Shown piece by piece: positions 1 to 9,722 of a DNA stretch of 64,000 nucleotides. Source of the DNA: Lachnospiraceae bacterium (GTDB lineage: Bacteria > Bacillota_A > Clostridia > Lachnospirales > Lachnospiraceae). Every line of letters starts with the position of its first letter. Position 1 is the stretch's first letter. A program made the position numbers and the translations under genes. The notes below the pieces were generated by a model. It searched no databases, was not told the origin of the DNA, and was given only the letters and a program-made list of their open reading frames with translations. The stretch is from positions 29,739-93,738 of the forward strand of contig CAAFOY010000084.1 of NCBI GenBank assembly GCA_900764695.1. Reading direction: 5' to 3'.

Positions 1-3000
1 CATATGTTTTTGTTACACCATTTCTTGAAGATATAACTTTATTATCATCTGCAATGAAAATATTATATACAAAACTGTCTGTAAATGCTGTTGTGTACTG
101 TCCAACACCCATACCACCGTTATCTGCATAGCCTAAGAAGTACAAGTGATCTGTTGGTACACCGATTGTATTTAATGCATTTACTGTATCTCTGATTCTT
201 AATTTACCATGGTCTACACCACTGTAATCTCCGTTTGTTGCATATACAACGTAAACTTCGTCGCCATTTGCAACAGCTCTGTTCATAACACCACCTGCCA
301 TTAACATTTCATCATCTTCGTGAGGTGCCATTACTAAGATTCTCTTATGATGTTTAACTTTTGCGTCAACACCGTCAAAGTGTACTTCTGAAACTTTTGC
401 AGTCATACCCTTTTCGAACTGGAACTTAATTCCTGTAATTTCGTCTTTTGATGCTGATACAACTTTTCCTGAATCTTTTGAATCACATGAACCTGCTTCA
501 ACCCATCCTTCAGATGTGTTAACCAATACTTTGTATGGTGCAGCTTCGCCTTCAAAATCAACGCTGAAGTTTTCAATATTGTATTCTCTGTCTAAACCGA
601 TTGTTAATGATGGATTTTCATCATCAGCATCAGGTGTCCATGTTGTGTTTGCATCTCTATCTGTAACATTTTCTCCATCCTTAGATGATGAAACTGTTAC
701 CGGCTGGCTGTATGCCAAGTCAATATCAATGTTCTGTCCTTTTTCAGTAAGAACAATCTTGTTTTCTTCTTCAGGATTGATTACTTCTTCACCTAAAACT
801 TTTACTTCACCAATTGCAGGCCAAACTGCTACTCTTGACTCTTTGTGAAGTGGTAACTGTGTTAATGTTACACGAACATATTGGTATTTGTTATTTGCAT
901 ATTCTGCTGCAATCTTACCATACTGTTCCTTTGAGAAATCAGTGTTAGCTGTATTATCCCATAACATATCCCAGCTACTCTTATCATTTGAACCTTCTAC
1001 CTTATACTGCCATGCCTGACCGTAAGCCGGTGTTGTTGCCGCCTGAGCATCTTCAAGTGTAGGAAGTACTTCATGTTCAAATACTAAGTCAAATGCCTGA
1101 ATCTGCTGAGCCTTACCAAGGTCAACCATCCACCAAGCACCTTCTTTTTCTGAATCTCCGTCGCCTACCCAAAGTGTTCCGTCGTTTCCGTCAATTGCAT
1201 TTGCAGGATCTCTACTTACTGTTGAAGCTGTTGCTTCTCCATCAAGTGCAAAGTTAGTAAGTTCTTTTGGTCTGTATACGTTAAACTCTGCTACTGCAGG
1301 CCATGCATCTTCAATAGTATCTCCAAATGTAAATCTAACATATGAGTATTTCTTTTCTGTTATAGATTCATCTAAAGTTACTTTCTGTGTAGATGCAACT
1401 TCTTCATTTGCTGTCTGATCCCAGATAACATCCCAGTTAGTCTTGTCTGTTGAAGCTTCTACTTTATATTTCCATGCTGATTTAGCTTTATCACCACCGA
1501 AAGTAACATCTAATTTTTCGATATTATAACTTCCGTCTAAATCTACAACAAAGTTTGCTCTGTCTTCTGTAACTGTATCACCCTGATTTGACCAACCATT
1601 TGAAATCCACATTGTTGTTTCATCACCATCCACAATGTTTGATCCTACGCATCCAGGATCCCAATCACTCTGAGATGATGTAGTTACAGTCTTATCAAGT
1701 GAAATATTAGTTTCTGTATCTGAAATTCTTTTCTTCTTTGATAAAACAATGTTATCAAACTTAACCTGATCTACACCATTATCTGACTTAATCACGATGT
1801 ATGTTGCAGGAACCTGTTTCTTAAAGTTAGTTGTAAATGTCTGCTTCTTGCCTGTTACCGTAAATGTCTCGCTTTCTTCTCCTGCTTCAACCTTTACAGT
1901 AGCTGTTCCTTTAGCACAATATGCTTCAAAACTTGTTAAAGCATACTTGTCAGGAATAGCTATTTTGTTAGCCTGTTCTTCATTAGTATATGAAGTAGCC
2001 CATAATTTACCGTCTGTTACGTTCCAACCACGGTTACCGAAGTCACAGTTAGAATATACACCTGTTAATGCTCCGTTATTGCAATCATCAAAATCTAATA
2101 AAATCTTTCCTTCACCAAGGTCTTCTTTAATACCACTGTTGTAGCTGTTATCAGCACCAATGTTTGGCTTAACAAATGATTTTACTTCGTTTCCGTAGAA
2201 ATCCTGTCCGCCATTGTCGATAACTGAAATACCCTGGTCAATAACTGTTGCTCCATCTTTAAGTTTGTATCCGTCAACAGTACCATAAGTAATCTTAAAT
2301 TCGCCGTTAACGTCTTCAACTGTTGCGCTTGTTCCTTCTTCTAACTTAACATAGTCGCTCTTAACTGCTACCCTGGCATTTTCATCGTCAGCTCTTCTAT
2401 TGTTAAGATTTGCTCCACCGTAAGCATTGTTATTTACAACACCCATATAACGTGAATCCCAAGCCTGTGCCTTATTTACTCCGTTGTCATCTATCTTTTG
2501 AGCTTCTGTTATAATGACATTATTTCTAATTTTAAATCTATCAGTAGAAGTTACTGCTGTTGTATCATCCCAGCTACGTGTAATAGATCCATCATGGTCT
2601 GCATCCATATAAATCAAGTTGTTATATGCATCCAAGCTTCCATTACCGCCCTGACATAATGTTAATACAGCACCACCGCCATAACGGTTTGTACCATATC
2701 CATCATTAACACTGATGTTATATCTGTAGTATGTCTGATATGATGTTCCTAATGCACATTCAAAGAATGAACCTGATGGATTGTCATGTGTATAGTTGTA
2801 CTGAACATAATTTAAGTCTGCATAAACGTCAGCGTCAAATGCCTGTGAATCTTCCTTATCACCGGAAGCTCCTGAACCAAACACTTCGTTGTACTGGCAG
2901 ATTGTTTTCTGACCATGTTCCCACCAAATAGGAACGTTTCCGTTAGGACCACTGTTACATCCATTTGCAACATTATATTCAATAAGTGCATTTTCATAAT

Positions 3001-3868
3001 CTGATGGACAAATAGCTGCGTTACCTACGTTTTCGCAGTAATTGCTACGAATTACAAGATTTTTACTTCTATATGTTCCACCGCCACCTTCAGTAATTCC
3101 ACTTTCATCAGGGAATGTTGAGCTTCCCCATGTTGAAATAAAGTTAATACCGTAATGGTTTACATTTTTTACATAGTTTCCTTCTACAGTAATGTCTTCC
3201 CAATTAGTAGCTTTCTTGTTACCACGGATAGCATATACAATACCACCACGACCGATACCTGCCTGCTGACCGATTGGAATAGAAATTACGTCATGAACGT
3301 ATGTATTCTTTACATTAATTTCATGAAGTGTTCCTGCATCCTGTCCCATAATCAAGATACCATATTTCTTAATATGATCATCTTTAGTTTTTGTATGGTT
3401 TGTTACTTCAATAGATGTGATTTCCCAGTATTCCTGATTATAGAAATATACTGCTGTGTTAAATACACGATTCTCTAAATCATCACCTTTGTCTCCACAC
3501 CAGCTATCACCATTGATAACAGGTCTGCCGTCTTTAACGTCACCATATGCGTCAATTGTAATAGGGTTTCCTTTTTCACCTGAACCCTTTGGACTTAAAA
3601 GACCGCTCCATGAGCAACCTCTTTTAAATCTAAGCTTATCACCCGGCTTGAAAGTAGTTGCATTAACTTTTTCAAGTGACTTCCAGGCTTTTGTTTCACT
3701 AGTACCGTCATTATCGTCATTTCCATTTTCGGAATCAACATAATAACTTACACCTGTTGCCTTTGCACTATTTTCTGTATCTGCTGCCGCAAATGTCACA
3801 TTGCCCATAACTGTTGTAACAACTAAAGCAAGTGAAAGAAAAAGTGCCAACAAACGATTTCTCTTCAT
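1..3868 (-). CDS. Giant secreted protein: beta-helix, three F5/8-type-C modules, PIG-L deacetylase (3' end outside window)
   Basis: Starts at ATG 3868-3866 behind an AAAGGAG site and stays open to base 1, so at least 1289 residues are present and the C-terminus is missing. In order: signal peptide (about 1-28, ending near TFAAA); a right-handed beta-helix region of the pectate-lyase/parallel-helix type (about 35-600, rich in N-N-x-I/V turns); a jelly-roll-like linker (about 605-720); three discoidin (F5/8 type C, CBM32-like) modules at about 722-865, 868-1040 and 1049-1160 with the typical V-x-G-S-N/D-D-x-S-x-W motifs; then a PIG-L/LmbE deacetylase domain beginning near 1175 with APHEDDE, which keeps the metal-binding D-D-E. 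PIG-L enzymes remove N-acetyl groups from GlcNAc-type sugars. A surface enzyme acting on a host or plant glycan is inferred. It lies 97 bp behind nagB on the same strand. Confidence 0.88.
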   Translation of the reverse strand, partial: MKRNRLLALFLSLALVVTTVMGNVTFAAADTENSAKATGVSYYVDSENGNDDNDGTSETKAWKSLEKVNATTFKPGDKLRFKRGCSWSGLLSPKGSGEKGNPITIDAYGDVKDGRPVINGDSWCGDKGDDLENRVFNTAVYFYNQEYWEITSIEVTNHTKTKDDHIKKYGILIMGQDAGTLHEINVKNTYVHDVISIPIGQQAGIGRGGIVYAIRGNKKATNWEDITVEGNYVKNVNHYGINFISTWGSSTFPDESGITEGGGGTYRSKNLVIRSNYCENVGNAAICPSDYENALIEYNVANGCNSGPNGNVPIWWEHGQKTICQYNEVFGSGASGDKEDSQAFDADVYADLNYVQYNYTHDNPSGSFFECALGTSYQTYYRYNISVNDGYGTNRYGGGAVLTLCQGGNGSLDAYNNLIYMDADHDGSITRSWDDTTAVTSTDRFKIRNNVIITEAQKIDDNGVNKAQAWDSRYMGVVNNNAYGGANLNNRRADDENARVAVKSDYVKLEEGTSATVEDVNGEFKITYGTVDGYKLKDGATVIDQGISVIDNGGQDFYGNEVKSFVKPNIGADNSYNSGIKEDLGEGKILLDFDDCNNGALTGVYSNCDFGNRGWNVTDGKLWATSYTNEEQANKIAIPDKYALTSFEAYCAKGTATVKVEAGEESETFTVTGKKQTFTTNFKKQVPATYIVIKSDNGVDQVKFDNIVLSKKKRISDTETNISLDKTVTTSSQSDWDPGCVGSNIVDGDETTMWISNGWSNQGDTVTEDRANFVVDLDGSYNIEKLDVTFGGDKAKSAWKYKVEASTDKTNWDVIWDQTANEEVASTQKVTLDESITEKKYSYVRFTFGDTIEDAWPAVAEFNVYRPKELTNFALDGEATASTVSRDPANAIDGNDGTLWVGDGDSEKEGAWWMVDLGKAQQIQAFDLVFEHEVLPTLEDAQAATTPAYGQAWQYKVEGSNDKSSWDMLWDNTANTDFSKEQYGKIAAEYANNKYQYVRVTLTQLPLHKESRVAVWPAIGEVKVLGEEVINPEEENKIVLTEKGQNIDIDLAYSQPVTVSSSKDGENVTDRDANTTWTPDADDENPSLTIGLDREYNIENFSVDFEGEAAPYKVLVNTSEGWVEAGSCDSKDSGKVVSASKDEITGIKFQFEKGMTAKVSEVHFDGVDAKVKHHKRILVMAPHEDDEMLMAGGVMNRAVANGDEVYVVYATNGDYSGVDHGKLRIRDTVNALNTIGVPTDHLYFLGYADNGGMGVGQYTTAFTDSFVYNIFIADDNKVISSRNGVTKTY

Positions 3869-3964
3869 ATCTTTTCTCCTTTGTTTATAACATTTTCCCA
3901 CAACAAAAGTTGCAGGTGTTCCACGTTGTTAAATAAAAATCCGTTCACTATATGCGCGGACAAA

Positions 3965-4690
3965 TTATAAATACTTTGCAGCATCCTTATCTACAATTAC
4001 CGTAAGATTGTTATGTAACTGTAAAATAGATGCCGGAATTTTTGGAGTTACAGGTCCAAAGAATGCATCTTTTACAATCTGTGCTTTCTTTTCGCCATTT
4101 GCAATCAGTAAAATTCGTTTAGATTGCATTATTGATTTAATACCCATAGAAAAAGCTTTTTCAGGAACTTTTTCTCCTTCATGGAATAGTCTTGAGTTTG
4201 CATCGATTGTACTTTGTGTAAGTTCAACACAATGTGTTGTCTTTTCAAATGATTCGCCCGGTTCATTAAATCCGATATGACCATTTAATCCGATTCCCAA
4301 TAACTGCATATCGATTCCGCCTACACTCTTTATGACATTCTCGTATCTTTCGCATTCAGCATCATCATCTATTGCCATTCCATTTGGTAAATGAGTATTT
4401 TCTTTTTTGATATTAATTCTGTCAAACAAATATTTGTTCATAAAATATCTGTAGCTCTGTTCATGTTCTGCAGGTAATCCTTTATATTCATCAAGATTAA
4501 CTGTTCTTGCTTCTGAGAAATCAATATCTCCTTTTTCATACCAGTCAACTAACTGATTATATGTTCCAATAGGTGTCTCGCCTGTTGCCAGTCCAATTAC
4601 AGCATTAGACTTCATTATTATCTGTGCAGATAAATAATTTGCAGCCTTTCTGCTCATGTCATTATAATCTTTAGCTATAATAATCTTCAT
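3965..4690 (-). CDS. nagB: Glucosamine-6-phosphate deaminase
   Basis: 241 residues, the usual length of the short Bacillus-type NagB. It converts glucosamine-6-phosphate to fructose-6-phosphate and ammonia in the cytoplasm. Visible motifs are the sugar-phosphate loop GLATGETPIGTY, the NLDEYKG segment with the catalytic Asp, and GLNGHIGFNEPG with the catalytic His and Glu. Asn rather than Asp before GH is normal in Firmicute enzymes. It is the last gene of the GH65/ABC operon, 7 bp after the HAD phosphatase gene, with a GAGGT site before ATG 4690. Its position suggests that amino sugars are handled with the operon's substrate, perhaps with the PIG-L protein encoded next, but that link is inference. 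Confidence 0.95.
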   Translation of the reverse strand: MKIIIAKDYNDMSRKAANYLSAQIIMKSNAVIGLATGETPIGTYNQLVDWYEKGDIDFSEARTVNLDEYKGLPAEHEQSYRYFMNKYLFDRINIKKENTHLPNGMAIDDDAECERYENVIKSVGGIDMQLLGIGLNGHIGFNEPGESFEKTTHCVELTQSTIDANSRLFHEGEKVPEKAFSMGIKSIMQSKRILLIANGEKKAQIVKDAFFGPVTPKIPASILQLHNNLTVIVDKDAAKYL

Positions 4691-4697
4691 TGTGAAA

Positions 4698-5567
4698 TTA
4701 CCTCTTTCCCTGTTCTATTAAAAAATTAACAAATGTGCTAACTCCACCACCAAGTACTTCTACATTTTCAGGTCTGCTTCCTTCAAGTGAAGATACATCG
4801 TAGAAATCACCATTTTTTGTTTTTTCTGTCTTCATAAAGCTATCACTTCCAAATAGTCCGTCTTCAATTCCCACATACTCATCACCCCAGTATGAACATT
4901 CCTCAGCTTTAATTCCTTCTGACTCAAATTTACTTAAAATAGTATTAACATTGTCGCTCTTACATGAAATTCCTACTTCTAAATATTTTGCATCACATGT
5001 TGCTGAAACCTTTGTTCCAAATCTTTCTCCAATTTCTTCTGAAATTGAAACCATCTGCTTTAAGCCACCATTTATTCCATGCTCACTTAAGATATTCTTT
5101 ACTCTTGACATTTCATCTTCCTGCATAAACAATTGGTCTCCACGTTCGTCATTAACCATTAAATCTATTTTGCAGTAATTAGGTCTTGAGAAAACAATAT
5201 CTGTTTCTAAGTTATATTTTTCTAATAACTCTCTGTGAACCTGATAACAAATATCATGAATAGTAAGTAAGCCATTTTTATCCGGGATGCAGTCGGCAAA
5301 CACTACCGGTTTGCCGTCAACCATTTCATAGTTATATGCACCTCGTCCAAGTCCTAAGTAAAGATTTGAAGCTTCTTCTTTTGTAAAATGTTCATGAAGT
5401 TTTCCCTTTGCAATCTTGTCATAAGTTGTTCCACTTACAATAACAAGCTTTACTCCCTGCTGTAGCAACGGTTTCATCGCTGCTACAACTTCTTCTACAG
5501 GGGCCTGTCTTGACATAACTGCTGTTCCATCCCAGTCAAAAAATATTGCTTTATATTTCTTGGACAT
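4698..5567 (-). CDS. HAD-superfamily phosphatase (Cof-like)
   Basis: 289 residues. HAD motif I is FFDWDGT (nucleophile Asp near residue 11), motif II is VSGTTYD, and motif IV is the acidic GDEYVGIEDGLFGSD. The central insert of roughly 130 residues fits a C2 cap as in Cof/sucrose-phosphatase-like members. Its start overlaps the 3' end of the GH65 gene by 17 bp, with AAGGAGAT inside that gene, so translation is probably coupled. GH65 operons often carry a beta-phosphoglucomutase to handle beta-glucose-1-phosphate. That enzyme is shorter (about 220 residues) with a C1 cap, so this protein does not look like one. A sugar-phosphate phosphatase is likely; the substrate is unknown. Confidence 0.8.
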   Translation of the reverse strand: MSKKYKAIFFDWDGTAVMSRQAPVEEVVAAMKPLLQQGVKLVIVSGTTYDKIAKGKLHEHFTKEEASNLYLGLGRGAYNYEMVDGKPVVFADCIPDKNGLLTIHDICYQVHRELLEKYNLETDIVFSRPNYCKIDLMVNDERGDQLFMQEDEMSRVKNILSEHGINGGLKQMVSISEEIGERFGTKVSATCDAKYLEVGISCKSDNVNTILSKFESEGIKAEECSYWGDEYVGIEDGLFGSDSFMKTEKTKNGDFYDVSSLEGSRPENVEVLGGGVSTFVNFLIEQGKR

Positions 5568-7875
5568 ATTTATCTCCTTCCTTACTTAGAACTATCTTTT
5601 CTCCTAAACTTTCATATGAAAGTTCGCAATCATTAAGAAGTGTATATTCTACCTCTCTTTCAGCAACCTTTATATTAAGATTACTTCCTTTGTACTGAAG
5701 GCAGAATTCATATGACTTCCACTGACTTGGTAACTTAGGATTAATCTGAAGATATCCTGCATTTGATCTTACTCCTGCAAATCCAAATACAATTCCCTGC
5801 CATGTTCCTGCCATATTTGCTGCATGAATACCTGCATAAAAATTGTTGTGAATATCATCTAAATCCATACGCGCTGACTGTGAGAAATATTTATAAGCTT
5901 CATCATCATATCCAATCTGGCTTGCTAAGATTCCAAAAATACATGTTGATAAAGATGAATGATGAAGTGTTACTGTCTGATAAAAATCATAATTTCTCTT
6001 TAATTCTTCATTTGTAAAATAATTGCTATGAAGTAACATTCCTAAAATTGCATCAGCCTGTTTTGCCATCTTCTGTCTATAAACAAACAATGGATGATAA
6101 TTTTCATAAAGCAAATGTCTCTTTTCTTCAGGAATCTTTGACTCATCCCAAGGTTTTCTCATTAAAAATCCATCATCCTGAGGATAAATCTGCATTTTTT
6201 CATCATATGGGAAATACATATTTTCAATGATTCTATCCCAGTAATCAATTTCTTCTTCCTTAAAATCTATCTTTTTAACTAATGCATCATAAGCATCTTT
6301 ATCAATTTCTTTCATTTTTTCAAGTGCCCATTTAGCATCTCTTATATTTTCCCTTGCCATAAGGTTTGTATAGAAATTGTTATCAACTATAGCATTATAT
6401 TCATCTGGTCCTGTTACTGCACAAATGCAATACTTGTTATCCTTACATTCTGCAAAGCATCCTACATCAGCCCAAACTCTTGCTGTTTCAACAAGAACTT
6501 CTGCTGCTTCATCTACTAAGAACTCATCATCTCCTGTAATATCAAGATAAAGTTTAAAAGCGTAAGCTATGTCTGCATTAACATGATACTGTGCCGTTCC
6601 AAGTGGGAAGTAAGTAGAAGCTTCTTCTCCATTTATTGTTCTCCATGGATATAACGCACCTTTTTCATGACCAAGTATTTTTGCGCGGTCTCTTGCCTGA
6701 TTCAATGTGTCATATCTGTAATTGAGCAGCTGTTTTGCTAACTCTGATTCTGTATAAATGAACACCGGAAGCACATACATTTCTGTATCCCAGAAATAAT
6801 GTCCCTCATAGCCTTCACCACTAAGTCCCTTTGCTCCCATGCCTGTTCTGCCATCACGACCTGCAGACTGCATTATGTGAAACAAATTGAATCTTATTCC
6901 CTGCTGAAGTGCCTCATCACCTTCAACCTTTATATCCGCTTTACTCCAAAATTCGTCCATATGTTTCTTCTGAAGTTTCTCCATTTCATCATATCCAAGA
7001 TCCATTGCCTTCTTAAGCTCATCCTTAATGAAGTCAATCATCTTGTCTTCTGCGATATCAAAATCACAAGTATATCCAATCATTTTTTCAAATACATATG
7101 TTTTACCTTCCTCCACTGATAATTCATATGTAAGTGATGCGTCCTCTTCTAAAACTTCGCTGTTTTTTATTACACCTTCACATTTTGTAAGACTACCGCA
7201 TGCCATTGACAATCCACTGTGAATTACTTTTCCTTTATGAAGTAAATAATTATCTTCTGCTTTTAACTCTTTAACTGCTAAATGCTTTCCATATGGACCA
7301 TAGTCAATTAATGGATTTGTTTTTCTTGTATGGTTTTCTACTCCTGCTTCTAAATATGTAGTAAGTTCTATTTTTCCACTAAAATTAACAGGAGTTAATT
7401 TTATCTGAATCGCCATAATGTTCTTCTTTTCTAAAGAAACAAGTCTTCTAAATTCAGCTACAACTTTTTTACCATTAGGTGATTTCCATGTAACATTTCT
7501 TACTACAACTCCATCTTTCATTAAAAGCTTACGATTGTAATTAATTATTTCACCCTGATTTAAATCAAACACATCTCCATCAATAACAATCTTTGTTTTC
7601 TTAAGATTTGGCAAATTCAATAATGACTGACTTTTTTCAGGAAATCCGAAATTCCATTCGCCATACATAATATGTTCGCTCTCGTAAAATCCGTTAATGA
7701 AATTTCCTTCAAGACCTTCATCTACCGTAAATGGATATCCCTCATCAAAGGTTCCTCTTGTTCCTATATATCCATTAGAAAGAGCAAATGTAGTCTCATT
7801 TCTATAGTTCCACTCTTTTAAGAATTTTTCTTCTGTAATTACCCATTCTTCGATAGGATATGTATTTGCACCCAT
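5551..7875 (-). CDS. Glycoside hydrolase family 65 disaccharide phosphorylase (kojibiose/nigerose/maltose phosphorylase type)
   Basis: 774 residues, the normal GH65 length. It shows an N-terminal beta-sandwich (about 1-310), an (alpha/alpha)6 barrel (about 320-690) and a small C-terminal sheet. The barrel carries GEGYEGHYFWDTEMY, which shapes the substrate pocket, TGPDEY with the general-acid Glu near residue 492, and HHSSLS near 638-643, the phosphate-binding His/Ser region that marks phosphorylases rather than trehalases. Members cleave alpha-glucosides with phosphate, inverting to beta-glucose-1-phosphate. The bond specificity cannot be read from sequence alone. It has no signal peptide, so it acts in the cytoplasm on disaccharide imported by the ABC transporter encoded just upstream. 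Start ATG 7875 has AAAGGAGA. Confidence 0.93.
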   Translation of the reverse strand: MGANTYPIEEWVITEEKFLKEWNYRNETTFALSNGYIGTRGTFDEGYPFTVDEGLEGNFINGFYESEHIMYGEWNFGFPEKSQSLLNLPNLKKTKIVIDGDVFDLNQGEIINYNRKLLMKDGVVVRNVTWKSPNGKKVVAEFRRLVSLEKKNIMAIQIKLTPVNFSGKIELTTYLEAGVENHTRKTNPLIDYGPYGKHLAVKELKAEDNYLLHKGKVIHSGLSMACGSLTKCEGVIKNSEVLEEDASLTYELSVEEGKTYVFEKMIGYTCDFDIAEDKMIDFIKDELKKAMDLGYDEMEKLQKKHMDEFWSKADIKVEGDEALQQGIRFNLFHIMQSAGRDGRTGMGAKGLSGEGYEGHYFWDTEMYVLPVFIYTESELAKQLLNYRYDTLNQARDRAKILGHEKGALYPWRTINGEEASTYFPLGTAQYHVNADIAYAFKLYLDITGDDEFLVDEAAEVLVETARVWADVGCFAECKDNKYCICAVTGPDEYNAIVDNNFYTNLMARENIRDAKWALEKMKEIDKDAYDALVKKIDFKEEEIDYWDRIIENMYFPYDEKMQIYPQDDGFLMRKPWDESKIPEEKRHLLYENYHPLFVYRQKMAKQADAILGMLLHSNYFTNEELKRNYDFYQTVTLHHSSLSTCIFGILASQIGYDDEAYKYFSQSARMDLDDIHNNFYAGIHAANMAGTWQGIVFGFAGVRSNAGYLQINPKLPSQWKSYEFCLQYKGSNLNIKVAEREVEYTLLNDCELSYESLGEKIVLSKEGDKYVQEI

Positions 7876-7893
7876 GCTGCAATCTCCTTTCTC

Positions 7894-8766
7894 TTATCCT
7901 TTTACTGCTCCTGCTGTCAAACTTTCCATTACCTGTTTCTGTAATATGATAAAGAATATAATTGTTGGTAATACCGTAATTACTACTGCCGCAAAAAGTG
8001 CAGAATAGTTATTTGCAAATGTTCCTAAATAATAGTTAAGTGCTATAGGTACTGTTCTTGCCGTATCCCCACTTGTAAGCATTAATGCGAAGTAGAATTC
8101 ATTCCATGTATTGATAAACTGTAACATTGCGATTGTTGCAAGTCCCGGTTTAGCTAATGGTAAAACTACCTTTGTAAATGTCTGAATAAATGTAGCTCCA
8201 TCAATATACGCTGATTCTTCTAATGCTAAAGGTATTGTTTTGTAATAACTTGTCATAACGAAGAATGACATTGGAATACCCATAGCTGCATAAACAATAA
8301 TTAATCCAAGCTTTGTATCATACAATCCGACTGTCTTAAAGATTGAGAACAATGGCTGTGAAATTGCCTGTGCAGGAAGCATTAATGATGCTGAAATCAT
8401 AAGAACCAAAATTGTTTTTAATTTAAAATTATATCTTGCTGTTACATATGCACACATTGCAACTACGCATAATGTAACTAATACGCTGACACCTACTACA
8501 ATTACACTGTTTAAGAAATATTTCTGAATAGGTGCATATTTAAATGCATCTGCATAGTTTTTAAAATTAAAGCTCTTTGGCAATGACAATGCTGATGCAT
8601 TGATTTCTGCATAAGTTTTAAATGAACTTAATGCTGCCCAAATAATAGGTCCAATTGAAATAGCTACTATTATTAATAAGAAAATATATTTCGCAATGCC
8701 TGCGATTACTCTAATAGCAAGAGGCTGTTTTTTTAAAGTTCTTGGTACGTTAATTGTTTCTGACAT
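7894..8766 (-). CDS. Carbohydrate ABC transporter permease, MalG type
   Basis: 290 residues with six membrane segments, starting with one at about 20-45. The EAA loop EESAYIDGATFIQTF that contacts the ATPase is clear, and the C-terminus (ESLTAGAVKG) is typical of MalG/UgpE-type CUT1 permeases. It ends 18 bp before the GH65 gene and starts 1 bp after the partner permease gene, with GAGGAGG before ATG 8766. No ATPase gene is present in the operon. CUT1 systems in Firmicutes commonly share an MsmK-type ATPase encoded elsewhere, which is inferred here. Confidence 0.93.
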   Translation of the reverse strand: MSETINVPRTLKKQPLAIRVIAGIAKYIFLLIIVAISIGPIIWAALSSFKTYAEINASALSLPKSFNFKNYADAFKYAPIQKYFLNSVIVVGVSVLVTLCVVAMCAYVTARYNFKLKTILVLMISASLMLPAQAISQPLFSIFKTVGLYDTKLGLIIVYAAMGIPMSFFVMTSYYKTIPLALEESAYIDGATFIQTFTKVVLPLAKPGLATIAMLQFINTWNEFYFALMLTSGDTARTVPIALNYYLGTFANNYSALFAAVVITVLPTIIFFIILQKQVMESLTAGAVKG

Positions 8767-8767
8767 T

Positions 8768-9652
8768 TTATACCTCCTCTATTTCTTTCTTCTGATTAAA
8801 CAATCTCTGAATTAATATAACTAATACAAGTCCTAAGATAATCTGAATTACACCTACTGCATTAGCTTTACCATAGTTATTTTCAAGTGTTATGATTTTA
8901 TATAAATACATTGGAAGATTAAGAGTTGAGTTTCCAGGGCCTCCTCGTGTTGTCATGTAAATGATATCGAACTGAGAAACCATTGCTACTGATGCTAAAA
9001 TTACACATGTTCCAAATGCATTTTTCATCATTGGAATTGTAATGTATCTGTCAGCCTGTCCTGCTGTAGCTCCATCAACCTGAGCTGCTTCATATATTTC
9101 AGGGCTTATAGCTCCCATTTCACCTAAGAATATAAGCATATTAAATCCTGAGTAGAAAACCCATGTAGCTGTTACTGTCCAGAAAGCATATTTTGAATTT
9201 CCGAAAAGGTTAACAACCTGCATAGTATCAATACCTAATTTTTCATATAACATTTTTACTACACCGAATGTAGGGTTTAAAAGCAATGAGTACATAACTG
9301 CTGTTGCTGCTGTTGGAATAATGTTAGGAATTACATATGCAACTCTTGCAAATTTCCATCCCTTTGGCTTTCTTCTTAAAATAAGAGCCATTATAAATCC
9401 CATAAGCACATGTAATGTTGACTGAATTACTACCCATTTTAATGTATTTATGATAGATACTCTAAAATCCGGGTCTGCAAATATTGTCTTGAAATTATCT
9501 AATCCTAAAAATGTTGGCGACTGAGTCAATGTATAATTACAAAACGAAGTTGCCATAACCATTATGAATGGAATAGCATACACTATGCAAAATAGGATTA
9601 CACAAGGCAATGCAAATAAAAATATCCATCCTCTCTTGTTTTTTGTAGACAT
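8768..9652 (-). CDS. Carbohydrate ABC transporter permease, MalF/UgpA type
   Basis: 294 residues with six predicted membrane segments. The EAA motif EAAQVDGATAGQADRYITIP is complete. It forms a heterodimer with the MalG-type permease encoded 1 bp downstream. An intrinsic-terminator-like hairpin separates it from the binding-protein gene upstream, which would give more binding protein than permease. Start ATG 9652 has AAGGAAG. Confidence 0.93.
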   Translation of the reverse strand: MSTKNKRGWIFLFALPCVILFCIVYAIPFIMVMATSFCNYTLTQSPTFLGLDNFKTIFADPDFRVSIINTLKWVVIQSTLHVLMGFIMALILRRKPKGWKFARVAYVIPNIIPTAATAVMYSLLLNPTFGVVKMLYEKLGIDTMQVVNLFGNSKYAFWTVTATWVFYSGFNMLIFLGEMGAISPEIYEAAQVDGATAGQADRYITIPMMKNAFGTCVILASVAMVSQFDIIYMTTRGGPGNSTLNLPMYLYKIITLENNYGKANAVGVIQIILGLVLVILIQRLFNQKKEIEEV

Positions 9653-9677
9653 ATTTTATACTTCCTTTCAAAAAAAT

Positions 9678-9709
9678 AGTGTTGCACTAACTTTTATTAG
9701 TGCAACACT
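9678..9709 (-). terminator. Attenuating terminator between binding protein and permeases
   Basis: Perfect 13-bp inverted repeat (9678-9690 with 9697-9709) and a 6-nt loop. On the minus strand it is followed by TATTTTTTT. It lies between the solute-binding gene stop (9723) and the first permease start (9652), so it should let only part of the transcripts continue. Confidence 0.8.
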
Positions 9710-9722
9710 TGATTGTTAAGAA

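Noticed and set aside
9678..9709. Novel regulatory RNA in the sugar operon
   Set aside because: A plain stem with U-run between binding protein and permease genes is a common way to set their ratio; listed only as an attenuating terminator.
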